From Methylophaga sp. (GTDB taxonomy: Bacteria; Pseudomonadota; Gammaproteobacteria; Nitrosococcales; Methylophagaceae), in contig NVVW01000010.1 of NCBI GenBank assembly GCA_002733505.1, forward strand, positions 18,336-82,335: a DNA stretch of 64,000 nt, written 5' to 3'. Position 1 is the stretch's first letter. Each line of letters begins with the position of its first letter. Made by a program: the position numbers and the translations under genes. The notes below the pieces were generated by a model, which was not told where the DNA came from, did not search any database, and worked only from the letters and a program-made list of their open reading frames with translations. Positions 21,144-28,915 of this stretch are shown here, in pieces.

Positions 21144-21176
21144 AAAAAGGGGGATCCATTTGGATGCCCTTTTTTG
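21144..21176 (+). terminator. Rho-independent terminator after typA
   Basis: Stem AAAAAGGG(GG)ATCC / GGAT(G)CCCTTTTT around ATTT, followed by a T-run, 28 bases after the typA stop. Confidence 0.85.
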
Positions 21177-21259
21177 TGATAAAGTAAGATGAATTACAGA
21201 AATCTAAACGAGAGATATTTTGTTGAGACAGTATTGCCACAAATGTTACAGTGCGGTTT

Positions 21260-22987
21260 ATGAGCGAAAATAAAAGTATCCAATTAGAACAAGCTAAGAT
21301 TCTATACAAGCAGTCATTAATATTATTTGGAACAATATTATTGCTAATCTTTATTGTGATGTTCTTCTTTAGAGGGCATCAACATTACAATCTACTTATT
21401 ATTTGGGCGTTTGTTGTTTTTATATTAACCATGGCACGTGTGGTTTTAGTTAAAGCATTTCATAGACAGCTTAGCATCGATAATCCGCGAAGATGGCTCA
21501 ATGCATTTGCAGGATCTGCTTTTTTATCTGGAGTTACATGGGGGGTTATGCTTGTCAATGTACTGCAACCGTCGTTAAACTCTGAAATATTAGTGATTTC
21601 ATTTATTTTAACGGGCATGGTGGCAGGCTCATTAGTGCCATTATCATGCTATATCCCCGCTTTTGCAGCTTTTGCAATACCGACGTTAGTACCTTTTTCT
21701 CTCTATCTATTAGCTCAGCCTGATCAGGCAACAAACCTAAGCGGTATGTTAGTTATTTTATATTTAGTGGCTTTAATGGGTTTTGCCGTAATGGTAAACC
21801 GAAATATTATTGATTCTATACAGTTACGTTTTGCCAATGTGGATTTATTGAATGATCTACAAATTCAAAAAGAACTAGCTGAAAAGGCCAATATTGATAA
21901 GTCTCGATTTTTAGCCGCGACCAGTCATGATTTACGTCAACCTTTGCATGCACTTGATCTTTATTTAGGTGCACTGCAACTGCAATTAGAAAAACCTAGT
22001 GATACCGAATTGTTGGATAAAGCCAGTGCTTCTAGTCAGGCTTTGAGTGAGTTATTAAATGCATTGATGGATATTTCCAAGTTAGATTCAGGTGCTGTTC
22101 AAATCAATGCAAAGATTTTTTCACTCACCCAACTGTTATCTACAATATGCAGTGAATATGAACAGCAAGCGAAAGAGAAATCGATAACTATCGAAGTGCA
22201 ATTGGATGAGGTTACGGTTAATACCGATCCTGTTCTGTTGGGGCGGATGTTGCGAAATTTAATTGTTAATGCGGTGACACATAATAAAAATTGTATGCTT
22301 AAGGTTTCAACTAGTCTTGATAATGGTAATGTGCAGATCGATATTAAAGACAGTGGACAAGGTATTGCAGTAGCAGAATTAGAGAATATTTTTTCGGAAT
22401 TTTATCAGCTTAATAATCCAGAACGTGATCGGACCAAAGGGCTGGGCTTGGGCTTAGCTATTGTTAAGCGTTTATCGTTATTGCTAGCGATCCCTGTTGA
22501 AGTGAAAAGTACGCTAGGCCGAGGCACTCAATTTTCACTACACTTACCTATCACTAGCGATGAGCTTATAGAGCTAGACATTAATGCTAACTCAGCTGTG
22601 GTTGATTTAGCGGGTCTATTTATTATTGTGATTGATGACGAAAGTGCAGTGAGAGATGCGGTTAAATCACTATTGCGCGCTTGGGGTTGTGAAGTGTTAC
22701 TAGCAAGCTCACAAACGGAGCTGATGGAAATATTAAAACAAGACAACTATCCGCTACCTGATATTATTATTTCAGATTATCGTTTGCGTGATAATAAAAC
22801 CGGTGTTGAGGCGATAGCGGCGGTGCGTAAATATTTTAAAGAAATGCTTCCTGCATTAATTATCACCGGAGATTCATCTTCTACTATTGCCATTGAGATA
22901 GCAGCTAAAAAATGCCGGTTATTACTAAAGCCAGTAAATAGTCAGACGCTGCGTACTGAAATCGAAGGCCTAATATCAAAAGCCTAA
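21260..22987 (+). CDS. Hybrid sensor histidine kinase with C-terminal receiver
   Basis: Membrane sensor kinase of 575 residues. The N-terminal ~190 residues hold several membrane segments and no obvious periplasmic domain. The dimerisation domain carries H223 in SHDLRQP, followed by an ATPase domain with NAVTHN and GLGLGLAIVKR. A receiver domain follows with phospho-acceptor D506 in ISDYRL. The ATG at 21260 is chosen over a GTG at 21251. It runs into the LuxR-type regulator gene tail to tail with a 12-base overlap, and the Tad pilus operon follows. A hybrid kinase beside a LuxR regulator resembles the PprA-PprB arrangement that controls Flp pili in Pseudomonas, so control of this pilus is a reasonable inference. 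Confidence 0.88.
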   Translation: MSENKSIQLEQAKILYKQSLILFGTILLLIFIVMFFFRGHQHYNLLIIWAFVVFILTMARVVLVKAFHRQLSIDNPRRWLNAFAGSAFLSGVTWGVMLVNVLQPSLNSEILVISFILTGMVAGSLVPLSCYIPAFAAFAIPTLVPFSLYLLAQPDQATNLSGMLVILYLVALMGFAVMVNRNIIDSIQLRFANVDLLNDLQIQKELAEKANIDKSRFLAATSHDLRQPLHALDLYLGALQLQLEKPSDTELLDKASASSQALSELLNALMDISKLDSGAVQINAKIFSLTQLLSTICSEYEQQAKEKSITIEVQLDEVTVNTDPVLLGRMLRNLIVNAVTHNKNCMLKVSTSLDNGNVQIDIKDSGQGIAVAELENIFSEFYQLNNPERDRTKGLGLGLAIVKRLSLLLAIPVEVKSTLGRGTQFSLHLPITSDELIELDINANSAVVDLAGLFIIVIDDESAVRDAVKSLLRAWGCEVLLASSQTELMEILKQDNYPLPDIIISDYRLRDNKTGVEAIAAVRKYFKEMLPALIITGDSSSTIAIEIAAKKCRLLLKPVNSQTLRTEIEGLISKA

Positions 22988-23575
22988 TATTTTTCGTGCT
23001 TTATTGCCTGCTTGGGTTCGGTTGTCCACCTCTAAAATAGTTAATAACTGGCTTACATATTGTTTAATAGTGCCTTCAGCAAGATGCATGTTCTCGGCGA
23101 TTGTTTTATTGCTATCACCTTTAGCTAAACAGGCTAATAATTCAAATTGCTTTCTGCTAAATTTTTCCGTTGATAATGGCATTTCGCTACCAGCTGATAT
23201 TTGAGGTTGATATAGGTCACCATCAAGTACGTTTGCTACCGCCTTGAGTATTTCTTGACCATCACTAGCCTTGGTAATATAGCCCGCTGCGCCACAGGTC
23301 AAACAGGCATCAATAGTATGCTGATCTTCGTTGGCAGAAACAACAAGCACGGGGAGAGCAGGAAACCGCTTTACTAATTCACAAATACTAGTTGCTCCAA
23401 ACATACCGGGCATTCCCAGATCAAGCATGACCAAATCTAAAGTGTTATTTAGTTGCTCATTTAAACCAGCCCAATCGGATGCAAATTCAATATCAACATT
23501 ATTATCTAATTGTTTTAGCCAAACAGCCATACTGTCTCGGAATAAACCATGGTCATCGGCCAGTAAAATTTTCAC
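22976..23575 (-). CDS. LuxR/FixJ-type response regulator
   Basis: Two-domain transcription regulator of 199 residues. The receiver has acidic D7/D8, phospho-acceptor D52 in VMLDLGMPG, and a conserved Lys near residue 103. The C-terminal GerE helix-turn-helix reads NKTIAENMHLAEGTIKQYVS. It is divergent from the Flp pilin gene, with 248 bases between the starts, and converges on the hybrid kinase. It is the likely regulator of the Tad operon (inference). Confidence 0.9.
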   Translation of the reverse strand: MKILLADDHGLFRDSMAVWLKQLDNNVDIEFASDWAGLNEQLNNTLDLVMLDLGMPGMFGATSICELVKRFPALPVLVVSANEDQHTIDACLTCGAAGYITKASDGQEILKAVANVLDGDLYQPQISAGSEMPLSTEKFSRKQFELLACLAKGDSNKTIAENMHLAEGTIKQYVSQLLTILEVDNRTQAGNKARKILGF

Positions 23576-23635
23576 TTATTTAACTCCTCAAATTAATTTT
23601 TAATACAAAGTGTGATACATTTAACTAAAAATGCA

Positions 23636-23705
23636 GATTATCTTTCAATAATACTGATTTTACCTCGAAGATACTAACTAAAGTTAATAGTAAATGATTA
23701 TCTTT
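23636..23705. promoter_or_regulatory. Pair of 10-bp direct repeats upstream of the Tad operon
   Basis: GATTATCTTT occurs at 23636-23645 and again at 23696-23705, exactly 60 bases apart, in the divergent gap between the LuxR-type regulator and flp. The spacing is close to six DNA turns, as expected if one protein bound both sites on the same face. A regulatory role is only suggested by position. Confidence 0.3.
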
Positions 23706-23823
23706 AAACTTATAATTTCATGTATCAACACACCGCGAGAACTTACATCTGGTTCTGTAATGAATACGGGTATATTCAAGGATGAAATATTTTTATAAAT
23801 TTTTATGCTTAGAGGATCTTACT

Positions 23824-24072
23824 ATGGCGACAACAAAGTTAAAGCAATTAGGACAAGGTATGACCGAGTACATCATTATCGTAGCATTGATAGCGATTAC
23901 GGCGATTACCGTTTATAATATTTTCGGCGATACGGTGCGTGGCCAAGTAGGTGATATGGCGGCTGAATTAGGCGGTGGGACAGCGACAGATGCCGGTGCG
24001 GCAGGTGCGGCGGCGGCCAATACTGAAGCGGTAGCAGATTATGGCTTAACAGATTTTAAACAGGCGGAATAG
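23824..24072 (+). CDS. flp: Flp-type major pilin
   Basis: Pilin subunit of the Tad (type IVc) pilus. The ATG at 23824 is chosen because it has a ribosome site (AGAGGA) and gives the usual short leader; the reading frame extends upstream to 23782. The 82-residue precursor has leader MATTKLKQLG, then QGMTEYIII. Cleavage after G10 would leave Glu at position +5 and Tyr at +6, as in Flp pilins. A hydrophobic helix follows, with an Ala/Gly-rich tail. First gene of the long pilus operon. Confidence 0.92.
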   Translation: MATTKLKQLGQGMTEYIIIVALIAITAITVYNIFGDTVRGQVGDMAAELGGGTATDAGAAGAAAANTEAVADYGLTDFKQAE

Positions 24073-24111
24073 CTAAGAGAGATACCTTTTAAGATTAAAT
24101 GACCATTTCTA

Positions 24112-26238
24112 ATGAGAACTTTTTATTGCCTACGCTATAAGCAAAGCGGGCAAGCTATAATATTTGGTTTGCTGTTTATGGCAGTGGCAGTAATGACCTT
24201 ATTGATTCTTTATAATCAGGGTCAGCTAGTGCATAGTCGTGTCCAAATAGAAAATGCGGCTGATGCGGCGGTGTATTCACAAGCTAAGCTGGCAGCACGC
24301 AATCAAAATTTTATTGCTTATACCAATAGGGCGATGGTGGCGAATGAAGTCTCGATTGGCCAAATGGTTGCCTTATTATCTTGGGCAAAACATTATAAAC
24401 AAGTACCTGCCTTCACTAGTTTCCCACTTTATAACGTTCCTATTGCACCACCATCCCCGGTTACGATGGGGCAAATTCTTAATGTGGTTACGACACCTTG
24501 GGTGCTGATGGGGACAGCGGTTGAAGCGCCAACAAACATTATGGTTAATAAGTGGCCAATGGTTATTTCCTATTTTAATGGTGCCTTAGGTTTGTTTCAG
24601 AAAGTATTTGCGCTTTCAACCATGGCAGCGCAGATAGAAATCAATTTAAATGTAGTTGAGGATCATGAGTTTGATCCTGATAATCCAGAAATGTACACCC
24701 CTGTTGTAGGTTGGTATTTCTTTACGCAAAACATATTGCTCACCTATTTCGGTGAGAACTTTAGCCCAGATAATGTGCATAATGCATTGGTGCCAGCCGA
24801 TACTGATGGTGCCGATGAACATGAGTTGGTGGCAGCATTCTTAGGCGGTCAAGTGGGCACGCTAGATACTATGATTAATGATAATACTCCAGGAATTGGT
24901 AGTAGGGCAGCAACCAATGTTGGTGGCGGTGTAAATGCAAATTTAAATGCAAGTGAGGAAGGTGATAGCGCGGTTGAAGCCTATCAGCGCTATGCTGCCA
25001 TTGTAAATAGGAATCGAGAAAGCTTTACTCAAGATCGCCATTGGGATTTTGGTATCAATGAAGGCGTCGGCTTTGATTTGGAAATTCCTTTAGGCATTGT
25101 TACTTTACGGATTGAACTTGATGTTGAGTTTTTTGCAGGCATAAAAAAGGATGGTGGTACCGCTTATTTAGCGAATAATGATTTAGCCAACAATGAGGAC
25201 TTATCCGGTCTAGGGTGGGCTTCAATTGATGTTGCTTCATTTGGTATTGAAGTTGATATTAGTTTATTTGTGAATGTTGAAATTTGTTTTATAGAGTGTA
25301 CTAATTTTGATTTAATTGATGTTGATTTTTCTATCCCCATGGGCTTGCCTTTAGCGGGAGCTACCCATCAAGTTGTGAGTGATGTTGTTGATAGCAAAAA
25401 ACAACTAGCTGATTGGGGGTTCCCGGGGATGAGTGATCCGGGTATGTATGGGGGTGATCCCGATGATTTTGTCAATAACGGCAGCTTTGATTTATTTCAT
25501 GCTGCAGCATTAGGATGGGGGCAAGCATCCCCTAGTTTATTGCCTGGAATGTATGGCATAAGACCTATTGATGTAACTGATAGCTATGGTGCTCCCCCTG
25601 CATTTTATTCATTGGGTGGTGTATTTCAAGAGTCGGGTGTCAGTTATGAATTTACTATTGCTTTAGCGAAAAGCTTAGATGATATTGCAACTAGCGACTC
25701 TGCCGCTATTGATATTAACACAGGCGATGATGCCGATTGGGATGACGGCAATATTGCGTACACGCGGTTTGATATAGACACACGCTCACGGGCAGAGGGC
25801 ACGGATTTTTCTGCCGCTTATCAGCGAGAGGCATGGATGGATGAGCGACCGATGATGACAGTAAGTTCAGCCGAAACCTATTTTTCAAACCCGATGCAAC
25901 AAAATAATGATGGCAGTGCTGAACCGGCCAGTTTATTCAGTCCATTTTGGGATGCCCGACTAAGAGAGCCGAGTGCAGTTGCTATATTAATTGCAACAGG
26001 TGAAGTTGATTGGGAAGATATGATTGATGGCCTCAGTGGCTCCGCAGTTGATATTGTTGAGTGGATGTTGAATGCCGTGGGCGATCGGGTTATTGATAGC
26101 AGTGTAGATTATTTAGTCGCTCAAGTTGACGCGCCCTTTGACAGTGTAATTGAGCCACCGCTACATGATGCCGCAACTCAAGTAAAAGATGTAGCTATAG
26201 GTGCGGCCATTGATCAGCTGGAGGACTTTCTGCCATGA
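24112..26238 (+). CDS. tadG: TadG-like pilus-associated protein
   Basis: Large single-pass protein of 708 residues with a prepilin-like N-terminus (SGQAIIFGLLFM) and a QIENAADAAVYSQAK segment characteristic of TadE/G-like proteins. The +5 Glu of the prepilin motif is replaced by Phe, so processing by a prepilin peptidase is uncertain. The long periplasmic region is Asp- and Gly-rich and has no domain I recognise; no von Willebrand A motif was seen. It overlaps the next gene by four bases. The tadG symbol is by position and N-terminal family only. Confidence 0.7.
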   Translation: MRTFYCLRYKQSGQAIIFGLLFMAVAVMTLLILYNQGQLVHSRVQIENAADAAVYSQAKLAARNQNFIAYTNRAMVANEVSIGQMVALLSWAKHYKQVPAFTSFPLYNVPIAPPSPVTMGQILNVVTTPWVLMGTAVEAPTNIMVNKWPMVISYFNGALGLFQKVFALSTMAAQIEINLNVVEDHEFDPDNPEMYTPVVGWYFFTQNILLTYFGENFSPDNVHNALVPADTDGADEHELVAAFLGGQVGTLDTMINDNTPGIGSRAATNVGGGVNANLNASEEGDSAVEAYQRYAAIVNRNRESFTQDRHWDFGINEGVGFDLEIPLGIVTLRIELDVEFFAGIKKDGGTAYLANNDLANNEDLSGLGWASIDVASFGIEVDISLFVNVEICFIECTNFDLIDVDFSIPMGLPLAGATHQVVSDVVDSKKQLADWGFPGMSDPGMYGGDPDDFVNNGSFDLFHAAALGWGQASPSLLPGMYGIRPIDVTDSYGAPPAFYSLGGVFQESGVSYEFTIALAKSLDDIATSDSAAIDINTGDDADWDDGNIAYTRFDIDTRSRAEGTDFSAAYQREAWMDERPMMTVSSAETYFSNPMQQNNDGSAEPASLFSPFWDARLREPSAVAILIATGEVDWEDMIDGLSGSAVDIVEWMLNAVGDRVIDSSVDYLVAQVDAPFDSVIEPPLHDAATQVKDVAIGAAIDQLEDFLP

Positions 26239-27212
26239 TGAAGTTTGTAAAACTTACCAAGCAAACAGGTCAGGCTATGACGGAATTTGTGGTATCTGTC
26301 AGTTATGTGTTTCTAGGCTTGTTTGTCATTGTACCTACGTTTGGCAAGATCATGGATCTGCAATTTCAAACCCAGCAAGCATCACGCTATGTCGCTTGGG
26401 AAAGAACAGTTTGGTTTGATCAAGGTGAGGCACCAGATGAAAGTGTACAAAGTACGGACTATTGGCAAAGTGTGGCAATACGTAATGATGCTGCTGTGAT
26501 GACATCAATGCAAAACCGATTTTTTTATGGTTCAGGTACCGGTGTTATTAAAGCCGTTACGATTGATGATATCGATGCCGGATCCACCGATGCCAGTCCG
26601 ATATGGACCTATGTACAAAGCAAAAACACCATGTATGGCGGTACCACATTAGATGAAGGTCTTGCTAGGCAGGATACACCTGGTATTGCTTATGAGATCC
26701 TCGGCGTTATGAATACTGGAATGTCAACTATTGCTGAACCATTAAATTCATTGATGGATTTTGTAGGTGGCAATAATGATGATTTTTTAACCTTTGCTTA
26801 TGAACTGGAAAATTATTATAGCCCGGTGATTACCACGCACATTAATATGGCAAATAGTCATGGTGGTGGCGTGGGGGTGTGGGATAGAGATGCTGCGGGG
26901 AATTGGGGTTCGGGCATTGAAGATGCAATTTTCCAAAATTGGAATGGTAAATTACAAGTGCGATCAGCCATATTAGCTGATGGTTGGAATACGCAGAGTT
27001 TAGAGCATTATCAACAACGTGCCGATGATTTTGTGCCTTCGACCTTATTTGATAACGATTTATTCGATGCGGTGATTACGGTAGCTAGCTTTTTAGATGG
27101 TGCTATAGGTGATCTTGAGTTTGGAGCAGTAGGTGTAGAACCTATGCCTGCAGTGGATGGTGAAGCCTTGGGTGTGGATTGTGACGATGGATTTTGCTAT
27201 TACGATGAATAA
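26235..27212 (+). CDS. TadE-like minor pseudopilin
   Basis: 325-residue protein with an N-terminal class III-type prepilin motif: G12 then QAMTEF, giving Glu at +5, followed by a hydrophobic helix. The remaining ~280 residues are predicted periplasmic, acidic and unlike any domain I recognise; the tail ends CDDGFCYYDE with a close Cys pair. It overlaps the TadG-like gene by four bases and the next gene by eight. Probably a minor subunit or assembly factor of the pilus. Confidence 0.75.
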   Translation: MMKFVKLTKQTGQAMTEFVVSVSYVFLGLFVIVPTFGKIMDLQFQTQQASRYVAWERTVWFDQGEAPDESVQSTDYWQSVAIRNDAAVMTSMQNRFFYGSGTGVIKAVTIDDIDAGSTDASPIWTYVQSKNTMYGGTTLDEGLARQDTPGIAYEILGVMNTGMSTIAEPLNSLMDFVGGNNDDFLTFAYELENYYSPVITTHINMANSHGGGVGVWDRDAAGNWGSGIEDAIFQNWNGKLQVRSAILADGWNTQSLEHYQQRADDFVPSTLFDNDLFDAVITVASFLDGAIGDLEFGAVGVEPMPAVDGEALGVDCDDGFCYYDE

Positions 27213-27873
27213 ACAATTTTATCTTATTTTCATAGCGTTAGCATTCTCAATGAATGTATGGGCTGACTGTGATTTTGATGATTTTCCTATTATGGATGAA
27301 ATGAAAGTTCAAAGCGTTCTGGATGATGCAAATTACAATAATCGGCCGATGATGGTGAGAAGCTTTTTGGCCGATGCCAGTTATTTAGAGGTAGTCGCCC
27401 ATTATCATAAGGTTTGGGATGAGCGCTACGATGACACTGCATTTGGGATTTGGCACCAGGTGACCACGATTACTGATGACTGCATGATGACAGTACAGAT
27501 CGCGGCACAACATGCACCAACAAGTTCAGGTCGCTTGATTATTAGTAATCCACCGCAAGGGAGTCCTCAAGCAAAATTAGGTGAGGGTGTATTGGCACCA
27601 GCGGATACTAGAGTTGTGTCTGATTTAATTACCAACGATGGCTCTAAACAAGGCCGAACGACCATGCTAACCAGCGCTGAAAGTGCGCATTCAGTAGCCG
27701 CATTCTATCTGAGTGAAATGCAGAGTAAAGGCTGGCATCTTCAGCGAAATTTTATGGAAGGTTCAGCCCATGCCTTAGTTTTTCGTGATGGTTTGGATAT
27801 TAGTAATATTGTTATTTTACCAACAGGCGATAATAAAACACAAATTCTAATTAACGAGGTGATAACGCAATGA
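27205..27873 (+). CDS. Unknown periplasmic protein in the Tad operon
   Basis: Not recognised. The ATG at 27205 gives a clean signal peptide (MNKQFYLIFIALAFSMNVWA) and an 8-base overlap with the upstream gene; an earlier in-frame Met at 27157 would spoil the signal. The 222-residue product has a mature CDFDDFPIM start and a central region resembling the small alpha/beta domains of pilus-associated exported proteins. It overlaps the next gene by four bases (ATGA), so it is translated with the pseudopilins. Confidence 0.7.
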   Translation: MNKQFYLIFIALAFSMNVWADCDFDDFPIMDEMKVQSVLDDANYNNRPMMVRSFLADASYLEVVAHYHKVWDERYDDTAFGIWHQVTTITDDCMMTVQIAAQHAPTSSGRLIISNPPQGSPQAKLGEGVLAPADTRVVSDLITNDGSKQGRTTMLTSAESAHSVAAFYLSEMQSKGWHLQRNFMEGSAHALVFRDGLDISNIVILPTGDNKTQILINEVITQ

Positions 27874-28898
27874 AACGTCGTCAATTAGGGCAAGCCATGG
27901 TGGAGTATATAATTGTTACTGCGGCTTTTGTGGGTGCTTTTTTCTGGAGTGCAAATGCTGACTGCCCAGGTTATGACAACTGTATATCTAAAGTACTCAC
28001 AGTGATGCATGACAATTTTGAAGGTTATTCTAATTCAATATCTTCAGTACAAAAATATGGCGATTTCACTACAGATGGTGGTGGTGATGCTAGTGGTGGC
28101 GGTGACGGCGGCAGTGGCGGTGACGATGGTGGCGGCAGTGGTGGTGACAGTGGCCCCCCCGTATTAAATCCAGATGGAATCACTGAAGTAGCGTTAGCTA
28201 CTAGTTCTACGGGTTTGAGCACCTATGGCTACTTGCGAGCAGATGGGACGGTTGTTGATGGTCGAGGTAATGTGGTGGGCTTTTATTCCGAAACCGATAA
28301 TACCCTAACAACAGTTGAAGGCAGTGTTATCAATAATGTCGTTATTGATCGCGTAATTGTAGATGAAGAGGGCAATATTTTACATTTACGTGCGGTCACT
28401 GGCTGTTCAGGATCGCCGGCTGCTGTTTATGCTTGGGGCTATAAAAGTAAAGCATCGGGCAAGGTATTTAATAACGTTAATCAAAATGAATTAAATATTG
28501 GAGGCTTATGTACAAAGGCTTCATTTAAAGTGGTTAATAATAATCAGCAACCGCAAGCCGGGCGCGTTATTGATGGTGAATATTATGCCGCTGTGTTTGC
28601 TGTTAGTGTGAGTAGCGCTCCTCTAGAGCCAAATGGGGAGGTGATTTATTGGCAAGATTTGGGCATTTGTTCCATCATGGCAATTGATTGGGATGATAGC
28701 GTCAACCACAGTGCCCATCCAGAAGATGTTTATGAGCAGCAGTTACTCTTATTTGCTGATGAAGATGAGAAAATTGGCGAAATGGATCAAATAGATTATG
28801 TTGAACAAACGGCAATCTATGGTGTGGCTGTTGAGCCCAATGATTGCCCTAGTGCACGAGTGATTTCCCAACCAGATCCAGTATTTCCATTTATATAA
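27870..28898 (+). CDS. Pseudopilin-like protein with Gly/Ser/Asp-rich linker
   Basis: 342-residue protein. The N-terminus has a prepilin motif with leader MKRRQLG then QAMVEY (Glu at +5). After the hydrophobic helix and ~50 residues, a linker at about 70-98 is almost entirely Gly, Ser and Asp. A ~240-residue C-terminal domain of unknown type follows, with several cysteines. The layout suggests a pilus-tip or adhesive minor subunit displayed on a flexible stalk. That role is inference; the signal and linker are seen directly. Confidence 0.72.
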   Translation: MKRRQLGQAMVEYIIVTAAFVGAFFWSANADCPGYDNCISKVLTVMHDNFEGYSNSISSVQKYGDFTTDGGGDASGGGDGGSGGDDGGGSGGDSGPPVLNPDGITEVALATSSTGLSTYGYLRADGTVVDGRGNVVGFYSETDNTLTTVEGSVINNVVIDRVIVDEEGNILHLRAVTGCSGSPAAVYAWGYKSKASGKVFNNVNQNELNIGGLCTKASFKVVNNNQQPQAGRVIDGEYYAAVFAVSVSSAPLEPNGEVIYWQDLGICSIMAIDWDDSVNHSAHPEDVYEQQLLLFADEDEKIGEMDQIDYVEQTAIYGVAVEPNDCPSARVISQPDPVFPFI

Positions 28899-28915
28899 TT
28901 TAGGTATTAATAGCA

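Noticed and set aside
23760-23785. GGGTATA words near 18291, 23769 and 30632 as further repeat copies
   Set aside because: Only the short word matches; the flanks do not align with the element core, so chance or very decayed ends are likelier.
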